Shown here: one piece after another, positions 31,801 through 44,440 of the stretch
Position numbering within the stretch: position 1 is the first letter of the stretch
Layout of the letters: each line of letters opens with the position of its first letter
Origin: Owenia fusiformis
Taxonomy: Eukaryota > Annelida > Polychaeta > Sabellida > Oweniidae
NCBI GenBank assembly: GCA_903813345.2
Contig: CAIIXF020000002.1
Location: 33,500,109-33,564,108, forward strand
Length of the DNA stretch: 64,000 nucleotides
Direction: 5' to 3'
Made by a program: the position numbers and the translations under genes
The notes under the pieces: model-generated
Seen by the model: the letters and a program-made list of their open reading frames with translations, nothing else
Database searches by the model: none
Told to the model about the DNA's origin: nothing

Positions 31801-32105
31801 TATGCATATCTTACATCGTTCATTGTAAGCGCGGGCTTCATAACCTAACCTTTATACTACACAGTATCAGTAACGAAGATATTATAGTAAGTTTGCTTAA
31901 TACAGAGTGACCCAATAAGGTAACCCAAACAAATGTTTTAATAACTGAGTCATTCGAATTCAGCATAGGTTTAAGATCATATTTGGTACAATTAAATCTG
32001 TTTTTTATTCTAATAAGTTCCATTTGTCTTTTCTAGATTGTCACATTTTTTATGGCTATTCTAAAAACATACTCAAAATACTGGTCTCGTCTCTGGAGGC
32101 AAACA

Positions 32106-32342
32106 TTAACACATCAGGAGGAGCTCACATATATCTTGTGTAATGGCTCTCGTTTTCCTTCCAATCTCTTTTTGTAATTCTAGTGCAGACATTATCTTTG
32201 AATCAGCCGAAAAGGTAAAATTCTGGGGTTCACCTTGGGTAATTCTGGTATATTTTTGCAATCGGAGCACGTTTTGTAAAATGGTCATAAAACCGTGATC
32301 ATTGGGGTTAGACCAATGAAACTTAGTAGAATGATAGAACAT
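32106..32342 (-). pseudogene. Possible transposase C-terminal fragment
   Basis: A 78-aa minus-strand frame inside the TA-flanked element ends SALELQKEIGRKTRAITQDI and CELLLMC. This is loosely like the C-terminal helices of Tc/mariner transposases. No catalytic motif is present, so the call rests mainly on location. Confidence 0.3.
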
Positions 32343-32494
32343 TGAACAGATTTCAATAACGCAGATGCGAGTAGGTAGTTACCAGTTTCGTCACCAGGTG
32401 GCTCGTTCGGGTCAGATAACATGGCGGGTATAGTAGAAAGTTCCCTTTAACTTAAATTACATCTGTTTTACTGGTTCAATTTTTATATAACCCT

Positions 32495-33178
32495 TATTAT
32501 TATTATATTTATTGACCCTCCAATCCTGGAGATAATGTTTATTTACAGTATGTGATAAATGTAATAAGAATAACAATTACTATACATATTTGCTCATTGA
32601 GCAGTGACACAGCAGAAACCCCGTGGTTAGCACATATTCTGCCCTGGGGGTCCCTGTGCACAAAGGAAAAGATACATTATATAAAACATCAATTTACTTA
32701 GACATCACCAGGAGTGCCAATCACAGCCCTTTGTCGACATACTGGTTGGTACTTCAAGTTATAGTGTTGCTGTTCTCGAGCCTTCGAATGTACATGTTTT
32801 GCACATCTGTTGCAATGCATTTGAGATCTTCATTTGAGAGGGTATCATCTCCACCAAAGATGCATCGTAACTTAAGCATATTGGTCATGTGTCTACCATT
32901 TGGTATTCTACAAAGTATATTTATAATGTTAGTTCTTAAAGTGCTGTATTCGGGGCATTCTAAAATAAAGTGCTCCAGAGTTTCAATACGCTGCATGTCG
33001 CACATTTCACATGTTCTGTTAATCATAGGGACATTTTCCCACTCGCCAGTTATAGCTTTGAGGGTTCCGTGGCCAGTGAGCAGCCGCACCATCAGGTTGC
33101 TTCTTTTAATAAACCTACAGTCCTGTCTGGCAATTTCCCACCATGCTATCGGTTTGGTACCAGTCACTATAGTTATGT
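32495..33178 (-). mobile_element. 5'-truncated non-LTR retrotransposon
   Basis: On the minus strand the end of the second ORF is followed by a 3' UTR with a stem-loop (CTCCAGGATTGGAG) and an ATAATAATAATAA tail. It lies inside family C copy 2. The 5' end is cut near 33178, typical of incomplete reverse transcription. Confidence 0.75.
32754..33167 (-). pseudogene. Non-LTR retrotransposon ORF2, C-terminal fragment
   Basis: 137 aa uninterrupted. RLLTGHGTLKAITGEWEN is followed by CEMCDMQRIETLEHFILECP and EYSTLR, i.e. a C-x2-C-x(n)-H-x4-C zinc-finger-like motif. In many non-LTR elements this motif lies behind the reverse transcriptase (and RNase H, if present). The reverse transcriptase and endonuclease domains are absent because of 5' truncation. 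The clade cannot be fixed from this piece. Confidence 0.75.
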
Positions 33179-33914
33179 ATCTAATAGTTATATATATGCA
33201 AATTAAAATATGTCCAGTAAAAGAAAATGTTATCTGTCCAATACAAGAAAAAATATTTCACTTTTTGTGATTTTGTAACATGGGGTCTATGAGGAATCAA
33301 CCCGAGCTAGAAGTCACATTTTCAAAAAAAATTAATTTTTCAAAGTTGATAAACAATTTTCGAAACCATTTTTCTAGATGTACTTTTATATAACTGAATT
33401 TTGAATATTTAATGACGTAAATCAAGATTATTTCTATTCGCATCTAGTCTATTATGCCCAGATCTGCCCTCAAATTCCTGCTGGATGACTGAGCAACTGA
33501 TATTTGTTTGGGTTACCTATTTTTGGCTCACCCTGTATGAATAAAAACAAATGTTACATGTTAGTAGTGCCAAAAATGTATGTCCCATATGGACAGAGAG
33601 ATAAGATCCCGTGCTTCAATTGTGTTAATTACTTAAATGAATCCCATCGGAGTTGCATGTTAACAATAATGATCATAAGAAAAATGTCATATCTAAATTA
33701 TGTATTGTTCGTAGATATAAAAATACAATGGTGGCTATTAACTTTCTTCAACTTTCCATTGCAATAATCTATGTTGCTTTCTTGACTAGCACGAACATCA
33801 AGACAAACCGAACCAAGTCATGCTTGCAATGATAGACCATTCAAGTAAACCACACCACCACCATTGGTTGTGGTGTCAATCCGAGCTCGTATTCCCGAAT
33901 GCAACTTTCGACTC

Positions 33915-34016
33915 CCGGATTAACCTACTATTTTATGACCAACTCATTTGAATGGAATAGTGGTTGATACTATTCATATTTATATGAGTTGGTCATAAAG
34001 TAGTAGGTTAATCTGG
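33915..34016. repeat. Inverted repeat with 33-bp arms
   Basis: CCGGATTAACCTACTATTTT..ATGACCAACTCAT and its near-exact inverse at 33984-34016. A fragment CGCCTACTATTTTAT recurs at 34587-34602. Confidence 0.65.
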
Positions 34017-34984
34017 AAGCCGTTAGCCGTTATAGCCGCTAATTGCAATCGGGTTTCTTCTTATGGTTTCTAAAACATGTGATTATCGGTATATCACCCC
34101 TGTCTGAATCATTATTCAATGTCAATGATAATAGGGTGTGATACCTGTTACGTAATGAATGGATATAAAGGGAAATAATAAATTAATAGCCATTACAAAT
34201 GACAGTTACAAATCTTCCGTTAGACAAGCTGATATCAAGACATCTATCGCAAAATATCACAACATTTTTCGAGCGAGATTACCAAACTTTTGGAGGGAAG
34301 TGTACCTTTGTTATTCGACATTGAGAAACACAATATATCCCGATGTTCTTACTGTTGACAATCTATGCTATTATTGTAGATTTATCACTGACTTGGGAAA
34401 TGTGAAAGTTCATCAACAAGTTCTGTATGTTGGGTCAACTCATCAATAAATGCCATTCGGAGCTTGCTATTTTGGCAATTCATCTATTATCCTACTAGTT
34501 CTAGCTTGCGTTATTCAATCTAAAATAAACTCCACTACCACGAGCCAAATATTCACGATCCACATATAATATGCCCGTGGTGGTCCGAATACGCCTACTA
34601 TTTTATCATTTTGATATAACCTCTAATAAACCATTGGTTTTTAGAAATACAAATAAACCACTGATTTTTGAAAATACAACGTGCAACTATACAATCCCGA
34701 ACATTGTTTTTGAAATCCATGGCTAAAAAAAGCTACATCTGCATCTTCAATACGTACTGTCGTGATAACGCCATTTAGAATGAAGTGTCTCATGATCTTA
34801 AGCTTCTGCTTTTAGATTCGGATTCTGTATACTATAGTTGTGAAATATATTACTTACTCTAGTGACCCTTTATAATTGACATCAATGTATCAAAGTTACT
34901 CCATGTCCAATGAATTCCGATATTTCGAGTTTTATCGTCATCAAATGAGCTGAAGCATTGGGGAAAAGTGTATTGTCTTCACTT

Positions 34985-35115
34985 TAAGTACTAAAAAGTT
35001 TTATTTTGGACGTTTTGGCCCACCCTGTATATGTCTTTCACATATATAAATGAAACAAGGCAAATTGACACATCTATCATACTACTAAGACGTTTTAGCC
35101 CACCCTGTATATGTG
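34985..35115. repeat. Two copies of a mariner-like terminus
   Basis: GACGTTTTGGCCCACCCTGT and GACGTTTTAGCCCACCCTGT, each followed by ATATGT.TTC, about 85 bp apart. Confidence 0.5.
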
Positions 35116-36200
35116 TTCAAATCGAACATGGGCATTAACATGATATATAGCAGCCACCTGATAACTTTTTATGAATGTAATGAAAAAGGCAGATTACTAT
35201 ATGCAACAGCTGTTAAATGGCGTTTTTTGCCCACTGTATTCTAAATCCAATTCTCCACAAGTATTTTGATAATCTTGATGAAATTGAGGAATCGCTTTTA
35301 TCTCCTAGTTTTTTAGATTACCAGGCAGGAAACGATAGCTTAAAGCTGAAACCAATAATATCATGTCGGATTGACTTATTTCTACATCAAATGAAATGGG
35401 ATGGAAAATAATACAATTATAAACTGGACTTTCATTGGTCAAACTAGAGGACTTTTTCTTCAAACGAGAATAATAAGTCAAAGAAATTCCGATTAAATAT
35501 GTCAGTATGGTTTTTCATTATTTCAATCTTAATTGAAATCTATTTTATTCGTTCCATAACACACGTACGACATTCTTAATAACGTAAAACAAATTATCAA
35601 ATTCTAACTAATATTTTAACCAATAGAACGAAATTAATTTTCCAGATAGAAATGATTGCTTTTCAAATCGCTAATCAAGGAAATCTAAATAAGAACTGTA
35701 TCACAGGCAACGACCAATGCTTAACCATCCTGATACATTAGTTCTTTTTACATTACGCAATCGGATCACACACAGACGATTAATTCGTAAACGATTGCAG
35801 ACTATTGAACACAGAATAAAGGTTAAACGACGGAAATGACGAAAAAATGAATATTGCGAGCAATATAATTACTGTACCCCTGGAAAAAACAATTAAGTTT
35901 CGACTCTGCGTCCTGTTTTATTGTGTTTTTCATTGATTCAACAAAACTACAGTTGAAATGGAATGATTAATACACACATACCCAGAACTTAATGATATTA
36001 TCTCAGTGGGAATTCTCAAGAAAGAAAGTTATTTCATCCAGACTTGAGCCCAGCTTCCAAAGATCAAGGATGAAACATTGAATGCAATAAAATAGTTCGT
36101 ATATCAATAAGCGTATTAATCTTAATACATTGCGTCTCTCAGCGCTTCTATTTAATATTCCCAACTTTAAGACAGTTCTTGCATTTCATTTTTACATGCA

Positions 36201-36380
36201 GCTAGGCAAGGTGTGTCCGATTACAGCCAATCCGAGCACAGTAATTCATATAAATGCACTGCATTATATAATAACCAACCCAAGGTCATCTATTGAATGG
36301 TTGTCAAGGTGACAGCTGCGCATCTCGTGCCAAGGTTGAAATAACACCTTTTTGAGGAATGATTCAGTCATCATTGCACT
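36201..36380. repeat. Dispersed repeat family A, copy 3 (short)
   Basis: AGCTAGGCAAGGTGTGTCCG, ACCCAAGGTCATCTATTGAA and GCATCTCGTGCCAAGGTTGA match copy 1. The middle part is deleted relative to copy 1. Confidence 0.6.
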
Positions 36381-39145
36381 GAGTCCAGAGCTACGTGGTA
36401 ATAGTTCTAATTCGATTTTCATTCAAGAAACCGTCACCGCCTCAACTGTAATCTCCAACTATTTGTGGAGGCGCTTGGTACTGGGCGTTCGGCGTTTGGC
36501 GTTCGGCGTCTGTAAAAATGGCAGCGTTTGACATTTTGCATGTTGATTCCTAGCTAACGCTTTTTTTATCAGCCTGTTTGATTGATTCTATTGTGTACAA
36601 AACGTTGAAACAGACTCAACGTGAAAAATATATATTCATAAAAACGTGCCATCACTTTATCACGCAAAATACACATTAGAATGTAAGAGAGCCAATTAAC
36701 AACATTCCTGTTCTAGAATACTAATGTTTGATTTAGGTAATGATTCCGTAATGAAAGCCGAAAATCGAATAAATCAATAAAAGTCTTACATTTAAAATAA
36801 TTGCACCATTTAAGCAAATTAAACGAAATCAAGTGAAAGAATCAACTCAAGTCGGGTCATTCAACTTGAGGTGATTGAACTGTACCAATCTAATAGATCA
36901 TAATAACATTTTGTACAAGAGAGCCAAAAGAACCTGAATTGTGCTTCTTTTGGATATGATAGATTAATTATATCTAGTATGAAAGCAAAATAATGTAAAC
37001 AATCCGTTGCCTCTGTGTTGATTTAGCCAATCCACATTTGATGTTTTGTCGGAAGAAGGCAGTTTAATTCGCGACAGAACACAAGGAAAAGAAATATTGT
37101 CTTGGTAAATATATAAATCTAATGGTTTTCATTAGAAAAGAAATGAAAGTTGATTGATGTGTCGACTGAGAAAATGTCGAAATACGTCGTATAGTTCCCG
37201 ACCGTGGCTTTGCTTGGTAGAAAGATTTCCAACCAGATATATTTACCTTCATTAGAAAATGTCAGAAAAAATATTTTACGACAGTGACCAACAGGAGGAC
37301 AATTTGCCAGATGTCCGAGGCTTGGTTTTGAATAATTACGTAAAAGTAAATCATTCCATCACCCTTTTGCAAGTAAGAATTTAAAATTTAAAGACTGCAA
37401 ATCACAAAATAATCCAATTAAATTGATCAAAAATGATTTTGAGACAATGTATTTGCAAATTAGGAATGAATAACAATCCAAATGAAAATAGGTAGCCTTC
37501 TTTAGTAGCTCGTGAGAAACATTGGCTGAAGAAAAAGTAGACCATAAGGTCGCCGTAACAGAAAGTGACTGGACATTTACCTCCTGCCACTACAAAAAGG
37601 TGAAGCTCAGTAACTAACAGTGTTCAAAGATGAGGTTGGTAACCGGGAATGTTGTAAAGCCCTTCGCAACGCAATAGTGCATGCTCATACCTAGTTCCAA
37701 TGTAACCTTTACATGATCTTACATTTCCCTTGCAAATTCACAATTCTTTAGTACTATGATGTTTTGCATGTTGAATATGGGAATAAAAAATCCAACAAAT
37801 AATGAAACGTTTTGATAAATCCAACATATGGCAAACAACAAAGTATATAATTAGAATGGATTTAAAAACGGAGACAATCGCTTTGCGTATGAAATACAAG
37901 ATATTCAGAGTGACAAAATAAACCGAACTTATGGACATGGGTCGAATATATAGCATTAAGCAAGTCATCTATAATGAATACATTCTAGAAAAATATCTCA
38001 TGGCAAACAAAAATATTGCGTGGCAAATCAATAATATTAGGAAATATTGACACACAGACTCACTTTTCTTGATTAACCAATTCGTGAATCTTGAATAACC
38101 AATAATACAACATGACATGAAAATATACATTCTAGACAATGTCATAACCTTGATTTGTTAAAGTTAATATTTTAGTTCTGTGGTAAGTTTGATCATCGTG
38201 CAGCAATTTCTACTATGTTTTTGAACGAGATCGTATTCCTTTTGTTATCACAACGCATGCAAGATTCCTATTTGATTCAGTATCTTCCCATCAAATGCCA
38301 CTAATACCAAACATAACCATTATGTGCCAACACTTCAAGCACAAATATATCATCCGGTAACCTTTCCCTTCGATATATTGAAGGCACAAACCTGTTATGT
38401 TGTGTTTAAAAAGAAAGCATGTCAGGAATTGACGCGTTCAATGCCAGGGCTCGAATTCGTTCCATATTTGAGTTATCACAAACTCAAACAAAATAATGTT
38501 TGAATTGGCGAAATAACATAATGCAATTGGATTTTTTCTGTGGCAAATAAATATATGAGTGTATTGTACAAGTCTTTTTCGAACACCACGCATTTTACCC
38601 AGTAACAAAATATACAGTTTACCTTATTAAATTACAATTAGTGAGGGTTGGTGAAAGAAGCTATGTTTGAATTAAATATGTCCTCAATGTCTAAATGTGT
38701 AAGCAAGGCAAAACGAGTATTACAAGAGTGTTACTAAAACGAAACATCTAAGTACACAAGTCATAAAGATAACAAACCAAAATGCCCCAAACTATGATCT
38801 AAAGCCCAACAAACAATGCATCGAGGACTGTCGTCTCTGAGATTGGGCTTATTTGAGCCAGGCTGTTCTGTATTCAACCTTAACGGCCAATGTTCCATTT
38901 TGGGCAAAGAGAATGTCGGATGGCATGGTGATCTCGTCTCGACCATGATCTAACTTTAGAATTAGTAATTGCAGTTTCATTTTAAGTACATATTCTAGAA
39001 ATAGCAATGGAAATACAAGTTGTATACGAATATCTGGATCTCTGATTACAAGCAGGGAAAGACCTGGAGATAATGCATTTTATAAATCATTGATTTAAAA
39101 TCGGTTATTGAATACTCAGTGGATCAAAGATAGTAAGATACTCAC

Positions 39146-39224
39146 CCGAACTTGAAATTGAGACAAAACCTCCTTGTAGGAACGATGATTTGACCCCAAC
39201 TGAGAAGTCGAAGAAGTTTCCTAC
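39146..39224 (-). CDS. Exon-like segment, product unknown
   Basis: A 79-nt minus-strand segment between a good acceptor (TTCTACTTTTCAG) and a GTGAGT donor, richer in GC than its surroundings. Open in the frame VGNFFDFSVGVKSSFLQGGF plus VSISSS. I recognise no family. It could be an exon of an unseen gene, a far-upstream exon of the alpha-arrestin transcript (same strand), or chance. Confidence 0.3.
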
Positions 39225-40549
39225 CTGAAAAGTAGAATTATAGCTATAATTCTATGCAAGGTTTTCATAGTGGTATTGGCGCTTGTCGAGTTATAACCTG
39301 CTCTTGGTGGCCAATGATCATTTAACCTACAATTCACTAGAATATTTAAGAAGAGAGTGCTTATGAAAGATGTACAACCGAGGCAAGACTATTACATCCC
39401 ATTTGTCTCCCCCATCGTGTCCACATTTGGGGAAAGAAGTGGGTATGTCAGTATCCGTATTAGTCTCCTCTACCCCAAGCCCCACTTGCCTTAAATGAAC
39501 GATTACGCTTTATTACAATGGAAATCCCTCATCTGCTTAACTTGTTTTTCTTATTTGATGTGGTGTTGACAACATCTTAGTGTTTTATATTCTCTTTCCA
39601 TCATTTTTCTGTAATTAAATCTAAGCATACTTTGTTGCCGTCCTTTGGTAACCACTAATGTCCAATCTCTAAAGGACCATAGATCCCTGCCACTAATACA
39701 AATGTCTCAATAAAAATCGATTTGGGATATGTGGAAAGATCATCACTTTAAAAAAAGCATATCATTGTAGTCCACTGTCCATGCAGGCAAAGCTTTTAGG
39801 AGGCTTCTCCACCGTGTTCTCATACAGGGAACAATGGGAATAAATATAGTACTAGTGGTGAAAATTCAAATGATCTCGTCATTTAAAAAGAGAAACATCT
39901 GTCTTGTTTTTAATGAATATGTTTTCTCTCATTTCGTTATAATAATATAACGTGAGTTCAAGGGTTAATGTTTTACCTTCTGTTGTAGAACCACTGCTTT
40001 CAACACTTTTAAACAGTAATATATTTCATGTGAAAAATGAGTGTACAGCTGTGTAAAAATTTCTTTTAAAAATATTCTTAAATAATTATTGAAAATTGCC
40101 CCTTGCTAAAATACTCCATTACTCGGAAAAATAAGTAAACATCCATGACACGCCGGATGCAACTAAGTTCCAATTTTGCAAAAATGTCAAATCATTCGAT
40201 CATCTGTCCATTAAATACCAGGTTACTTCATTATCTTGAGATAACCACTGAATCTAAGTGGCGTTAAACCTAGCTAACTGGATTACATCATGTTTTGTAC
40301 TGCATATGTTATTTTCGGGAACAAGATGACTTAAGCAGAAACGTTTTACTTTGTTCTGAGCTCAACAGGCAATACATGTCAAAATGAATCTTCTTATGAT
40401 TAAGCCCTGGATACAATTATAAGAATGACCTTGTTTTATTTTTCAAAGTTCGACCAGGTGACTTGCGATTGAGTTTAGAAAAATGTAAATGCTCCAATGT
40501 GTGTTTATGAAAAAAACTAATTTTTCGAATGGAATTCAAAACGAACATG

Positions 40550-40930
40550 CAAAGTTCAAGATTAATTAACTATATTATTTTTATCAAACATGTAAAATTA
40601 AAGATTAATTAGGCAGATTATACATAGCAAACATATAAAGTTGAAGATTAATCAGCCAGGTTATTCATATCAAACATATGAAGTTGAATATTAATCAGCC
40701 AATTCATTCATATCAAACATGTAAAGTTGAAGCCTAATTAACCAGATTATTTATATCAAACAAATGAAGTAGAATATTAATTAGTCAGTTTATTCAAACA
40801 TATGAAGTTGAATATTAATCAGTCAATTTATTCATATCAAACATATAAAGTTGAATATTAATCAGCCAATTTATTCATATCCAACATATGAATTCGAAGA
40901 CTGATTAGCCTGACTATTTATTCTACTCAA
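40550..40930. repeat. Diverged 44-bp tandem repeat, about 8 copies
   Basis: Unit approximates AAGTTGAATATTAATCAGCC, then AATTTATTCATATCAAACAT and ATG. Copies differ by substitutions and small deletions. Confidence 0.75.
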
Positions 40931-41167
40931 AATATGAACACATGGTTGCAGTACACCCCACTAGAATCTTTCGAGGATAGGATGACTATACTATTACTCT
41001 ACCTACATTAACTTGACTAATTTGTCATTGAGGAATACACTTATCACGTCATTGTATCTGTTTAGCATTTTTGATAGCATTGTCTAGATGTAGATTTATA
41101 ACACTTGGGAAATGTGAAAGTTCATCAAGTAGTATAAATTAGGCTTACTCCTCCGTAAAAGCCATTG

Positions 41168-41730
41168 GGAGCGTAGAGTAAAGCCCTAGTCATATTTGTT
41201 GTACGGCGACCGTACCTCGACCGTAGTTTCTTGAAATCGGTAAATTTCTTCGGCGAACGTTGGTTACTGAATGGCGTATTCAGTTTACAGGCCGTAAACT
41301 CGCCGTAGACATTATAACTTGGAGTTTTAACTTTTTTCATTTCTTTGGTCACCGTGGAAATTAACAGTCCGTAGCCAGATCACAGAAAGGTTCCACGGTG
41401 GCCACACATCGGGCGTACGGTCGACCGGCTGTCCTTGAATCTATGGGATACAATTGACATTTACGAACCATGGGATCGCCGTAAGGCCTCCCTGCGACTG
41501 ACTCGCGTCTACTTGGTTTTTGTCAAGGAAAACTACCCGCCTGAGGGGCTACCTTATGCTGACCGCGCGTCATCATTTTCAGCCGTACGTCTCACCGTAG
41601 CTTTCATATCTCCTCAAAAAGTAAAAATAAAAATGTGACTGCTAAATTATCTGACCGAAAAAATTCTACGGCAACCGTAGAAATGTTACTGACCGTTCCG
41701 TAGCCGTAGCAATTGTGACTGAGACTTTAG
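41168..41730. mobile_element. CCGTA-rich non-autonomous element
   Basis: The left end AGTAAAGCCCTAGTCATATTTG and the inverse of the right end CAATTGTGACTGAGACTTTAG are similar. The subterminal regions are packed with CCGTAG, TACGGC and related words. Clearly more GC-rich than the flanks. No transposase frame. Confidence 0.55.
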
Positions 41731-43755
41731 TTTCATCTCAAAAAAGTAAAATATAGTAATTGTGTGTGACGTATGGCTACCCGGTGAACTTATTTAAATC
41801 GATAACACTGTATCATAATTACACATTCTCTAAAGAATTGTATCTCTATGATGAATTGATTTTGTTATTTTATAGTTTTATCGTTTTTAAATGAGCATCT
41901 TGAGTATTACACGATACCGTTATAATGTACCTTTCCTGGGAATGGTATAGTAGTACGATACATCAGATAAAACGATCATAATCCAGTTAGTCATTTATGT
42001 ATCTTACTTAAGATATTAGGAATATAGTCAAGGGCAATATGTAACGATAGATAGTGTGTAGTAAGACAGTATAATTCCTGGAGATCTTGCGTCCCATATC
42101 ACCGAAAATTGAAAAATATAAATGGAACCGTACAAATACTGAAGTGCAAAAAATTGAAGTGCCCATCTTGTATTTAAATTCCATTCTTTGATCAAGTTTT
42201 CTGTTATCATCTTGGTGGAATAAGAAATCAAACACATCTTTTCGTTTTTTAGATTACCAGGCAGGAAACCATAGCTCAAGCTGAAACCAATAATAACATA
42301 GTGGATTGACTTATTTCTACATCAAATGAAATGGATTGGAAAATAATACAATTATAAACTGGACTTCTATTGGTCACAGGGTCGGACGCTTCTTCAAACG
42401 TGTATAATAAATATAAATTCTGATGATATATGTCAGGGAAGAATATTCATTACTCCAATCTTAATTGAAATCGTGATTTTATTCAATTTAGAACGAACAT
42501 ATGACATTTCTAATAACGAGCAACAAATGACCAAATCCTAACTAATATTAACCAATGGGGCGAAATGAATTTTCTAGTAGAAATGATTGCTTTTGAAATC
42601 GCTAATCGAAGTAGGTCTACATAAGAAGTGTATCGCAGGCAGTGATCAATGCTAACCATCCTGATACCGTAGTTCTATTTCGATTGCGCAATCGGATGAA
42701 AAAATGATTTATTTGTCAAATATTACGGACTATTGCAGAAGAAAAGGTTTAATGGCGGAAATAAAACATGTATGTTGCTATACAAATACCCTAAATCATT
42801 CATTCTCGACACTTTCGTTTTTAGTTTATTGCGTTTTACGGAATCAGCTGTAGAAGAGCGATAATCTCGTAAGTAATGTTACCCATTTCATCAAACTCAA
42901 GTTCATTTAACGTCCCTTTCTTCTTATTTCTGGAAACGCGTCGCCTCTAGGACTCTATAGCATTATCTCAGCAGTGGTTCTCAAGGGAGAAAGTTATTTT
43001 ATCCAGACCTGGGTTTAGCTTCCGGAGATCAAGAATGAAAAATTGAATGCAATAAAAGAGTCCATATATCACTAAACGCATCAATCTTAATATCATATTT
43101 TGCTTCTGTTTCATTGCTTTAGCTCTTGATAAGGTGTAATTTTGTTGTATCTAAGATACTCCTGCTTATAATAAATCAAATAATCTGTAGAGAAACGTTA
43201 CAATAGATTCACCTATGCTGTTAATTGATAAGATCATCTTAGCTATCCCTATTTATACTTGATATATCTTACCTGGCAGAATTACATACTAATTCTGATA
43301 AACAGTTTTCATTAATAGCATCGCTCCTAAATACTGATATGTGGATATTAAACACAGAGAGAGTATGGATATAGACTAGACGTTTCTTTTCACTTAACTT
43401 TTTCCAAAAGAAGCTCCGCGAACTGGCGCTTTACACAATTAGCTGTAAGAACTGTCAGACTTATTGATAACTCCGGGCTTTCGCAGCAGAACCACAGAGA
43501 GGTCATCGAAACTAGTTGCGCTATGTGTAAAGTGATTCATGAAAACATTGAAATCGAACCAAACGGTTAGATTCAAAACGTTTCATCCTGAAATACTTTC
43601 CTCTGAAATTTATATGGTGGATAACATGGGATTATCCCAGTCTAGTTCAAATATCTATATACAACTTTTTTCATCTTCCAAATTATCGCCAAGTGAGTTT
43701 TTATTATCCAGCTATATGTTAAATCTAGAATGAAAGCATCAAATCATATCCAAGG

Positions 43756-44042
43756 AGGATTGGCTCCCAGAATCGAAGTCGATATTTTCCAACAATGAAA
43801 ACGCCGAGATGTCGTTATTTTCTGAAATTATAACCGATTATAAATTCAAAATAAACAGTTCAAAAGATTCGAACCAATATCTCGATCATTTCCTGTGAGT
43901 TTTGGAATTTTTCGTTAGGAAATAAGACCAAAATGCTGAAGTGAACAAAATGGCGGCTGTTGGAATTCAAATTTTGTAGCACGACATGCCCATATATGGG
44001 ACAGAATATCGATGTTGCACTCTGGGAGCCAATCCTCCTTGA
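43756..44042. mobile_element. Non-autonomous DNA transposon (MITE) with 9-bp target duplication, long copy
   Basis: Terminal inverted repeats start CAAGGAGGATTGGCTCCCAG and are flanked by a perfect 9-bp direct repeat AATCATATC. The short copy at 1325-1517 shares both ends and the internal segments CGATATTTTCCAACAATGAA and GGGACAGAATATCGATGTTG. A 9-bp duplication fits Mutator-like elements, but no transposase is present. Confidence 0.8.
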
Positions 44043-44440
44043 ATCATATCTAACAAAATAGTCTGGATCTGATACATAGAAACAAGCGCGAATTAAACCA
44101 CCCGATGTAAAAATATCAAGCTAGGGGTGCCAGAATTGTCACCTCGAAGCAACTGCCTTTCACAAGTAGGCTACAGCAAAACGTGTTAAATCCCACCTCT
44201 TCCATTGTCTAATGAAGACCAAACAAAGGCCCGGATGTCGTGTCGTTTCTCGTTTCGTTTGGTACACAACTAAGCCCAGGGTATTAAATAAGCCCTTGCT
44301 CTACCGGGACCAGTCAAGGGTTCGAGATTGACAGGCGTTTACTCTTCTAGATTTCTTAAAATATCTCAATGGTTTTAATAAAACTGGGACCAAAAGATTA
44401 GAGACATGTTCGAATACGCAGGCTAAACTGTAAAAGCTGA

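Larger units (their letters stand above)
26335..31900. other. Upstream intergenic DNA, no gene seen
   Basis: AT-rich. It holds a fragment resembling the right end of family C (about 26715-26770), a mariner-like terminus TACAGGGTTGGCCAATT near 27129, a cluster of ACGCGT palindromes (27940-28110) and a perfect palindrome flanked by 8-bp repeats (28827-28875). ORFs such as 29791-29949 show no recognisable domain. Confidence 0.5.
32362..33447. mobile_element. TIR element family C, copy 2, interrupted
   Basis: CAGATGCGAGTAGGTAG at the left and CTATTCGCATCTAG at the right. Both halves align with 6204-6541, and the reading resumes at TTATGTATCTAATAG after the retrotransposon. Confidence 0.75.
31903..33535. 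mobile_element. Tc1/mariner-type element, host of two nested insertions
   Basis: Terminal repeats CAGAGTGACCCAATAAGG..GTAACCCAAACAAAT (left) and its inverse ending CTCACCCTG (right) lie between TA dinucleotides (31901-31902 and 33536-33537). Inside is family C copy 2, which itself contains a retrotransposon. Confidence 0.75.
34200..39950. repeat. Old tandem duplication, block 1
   Basis: Landmarks shared in the same order with 41090-51260: GGGAAATGTGAAAGTTCATCAA near 34397, the 35305-36110 stretch, CGGAAGAAGG near 37050, the 37400-37540 stretch, GTGTTTAAAAAGAAAGCATG near 38400, GTCTCGACCATGATCTAAC near 38935, and ATTAAATCTAAGCATAC near 39614. Much diverged, so old. Confidence 0.75.

Noticed and set aside
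32623-33270. 215-aa plus-strand ORF
   Set aside because: It is the antisense shadow of the non-LTR retrotransposon ORF on the minus strand, which has the zinc-finger-like motif.
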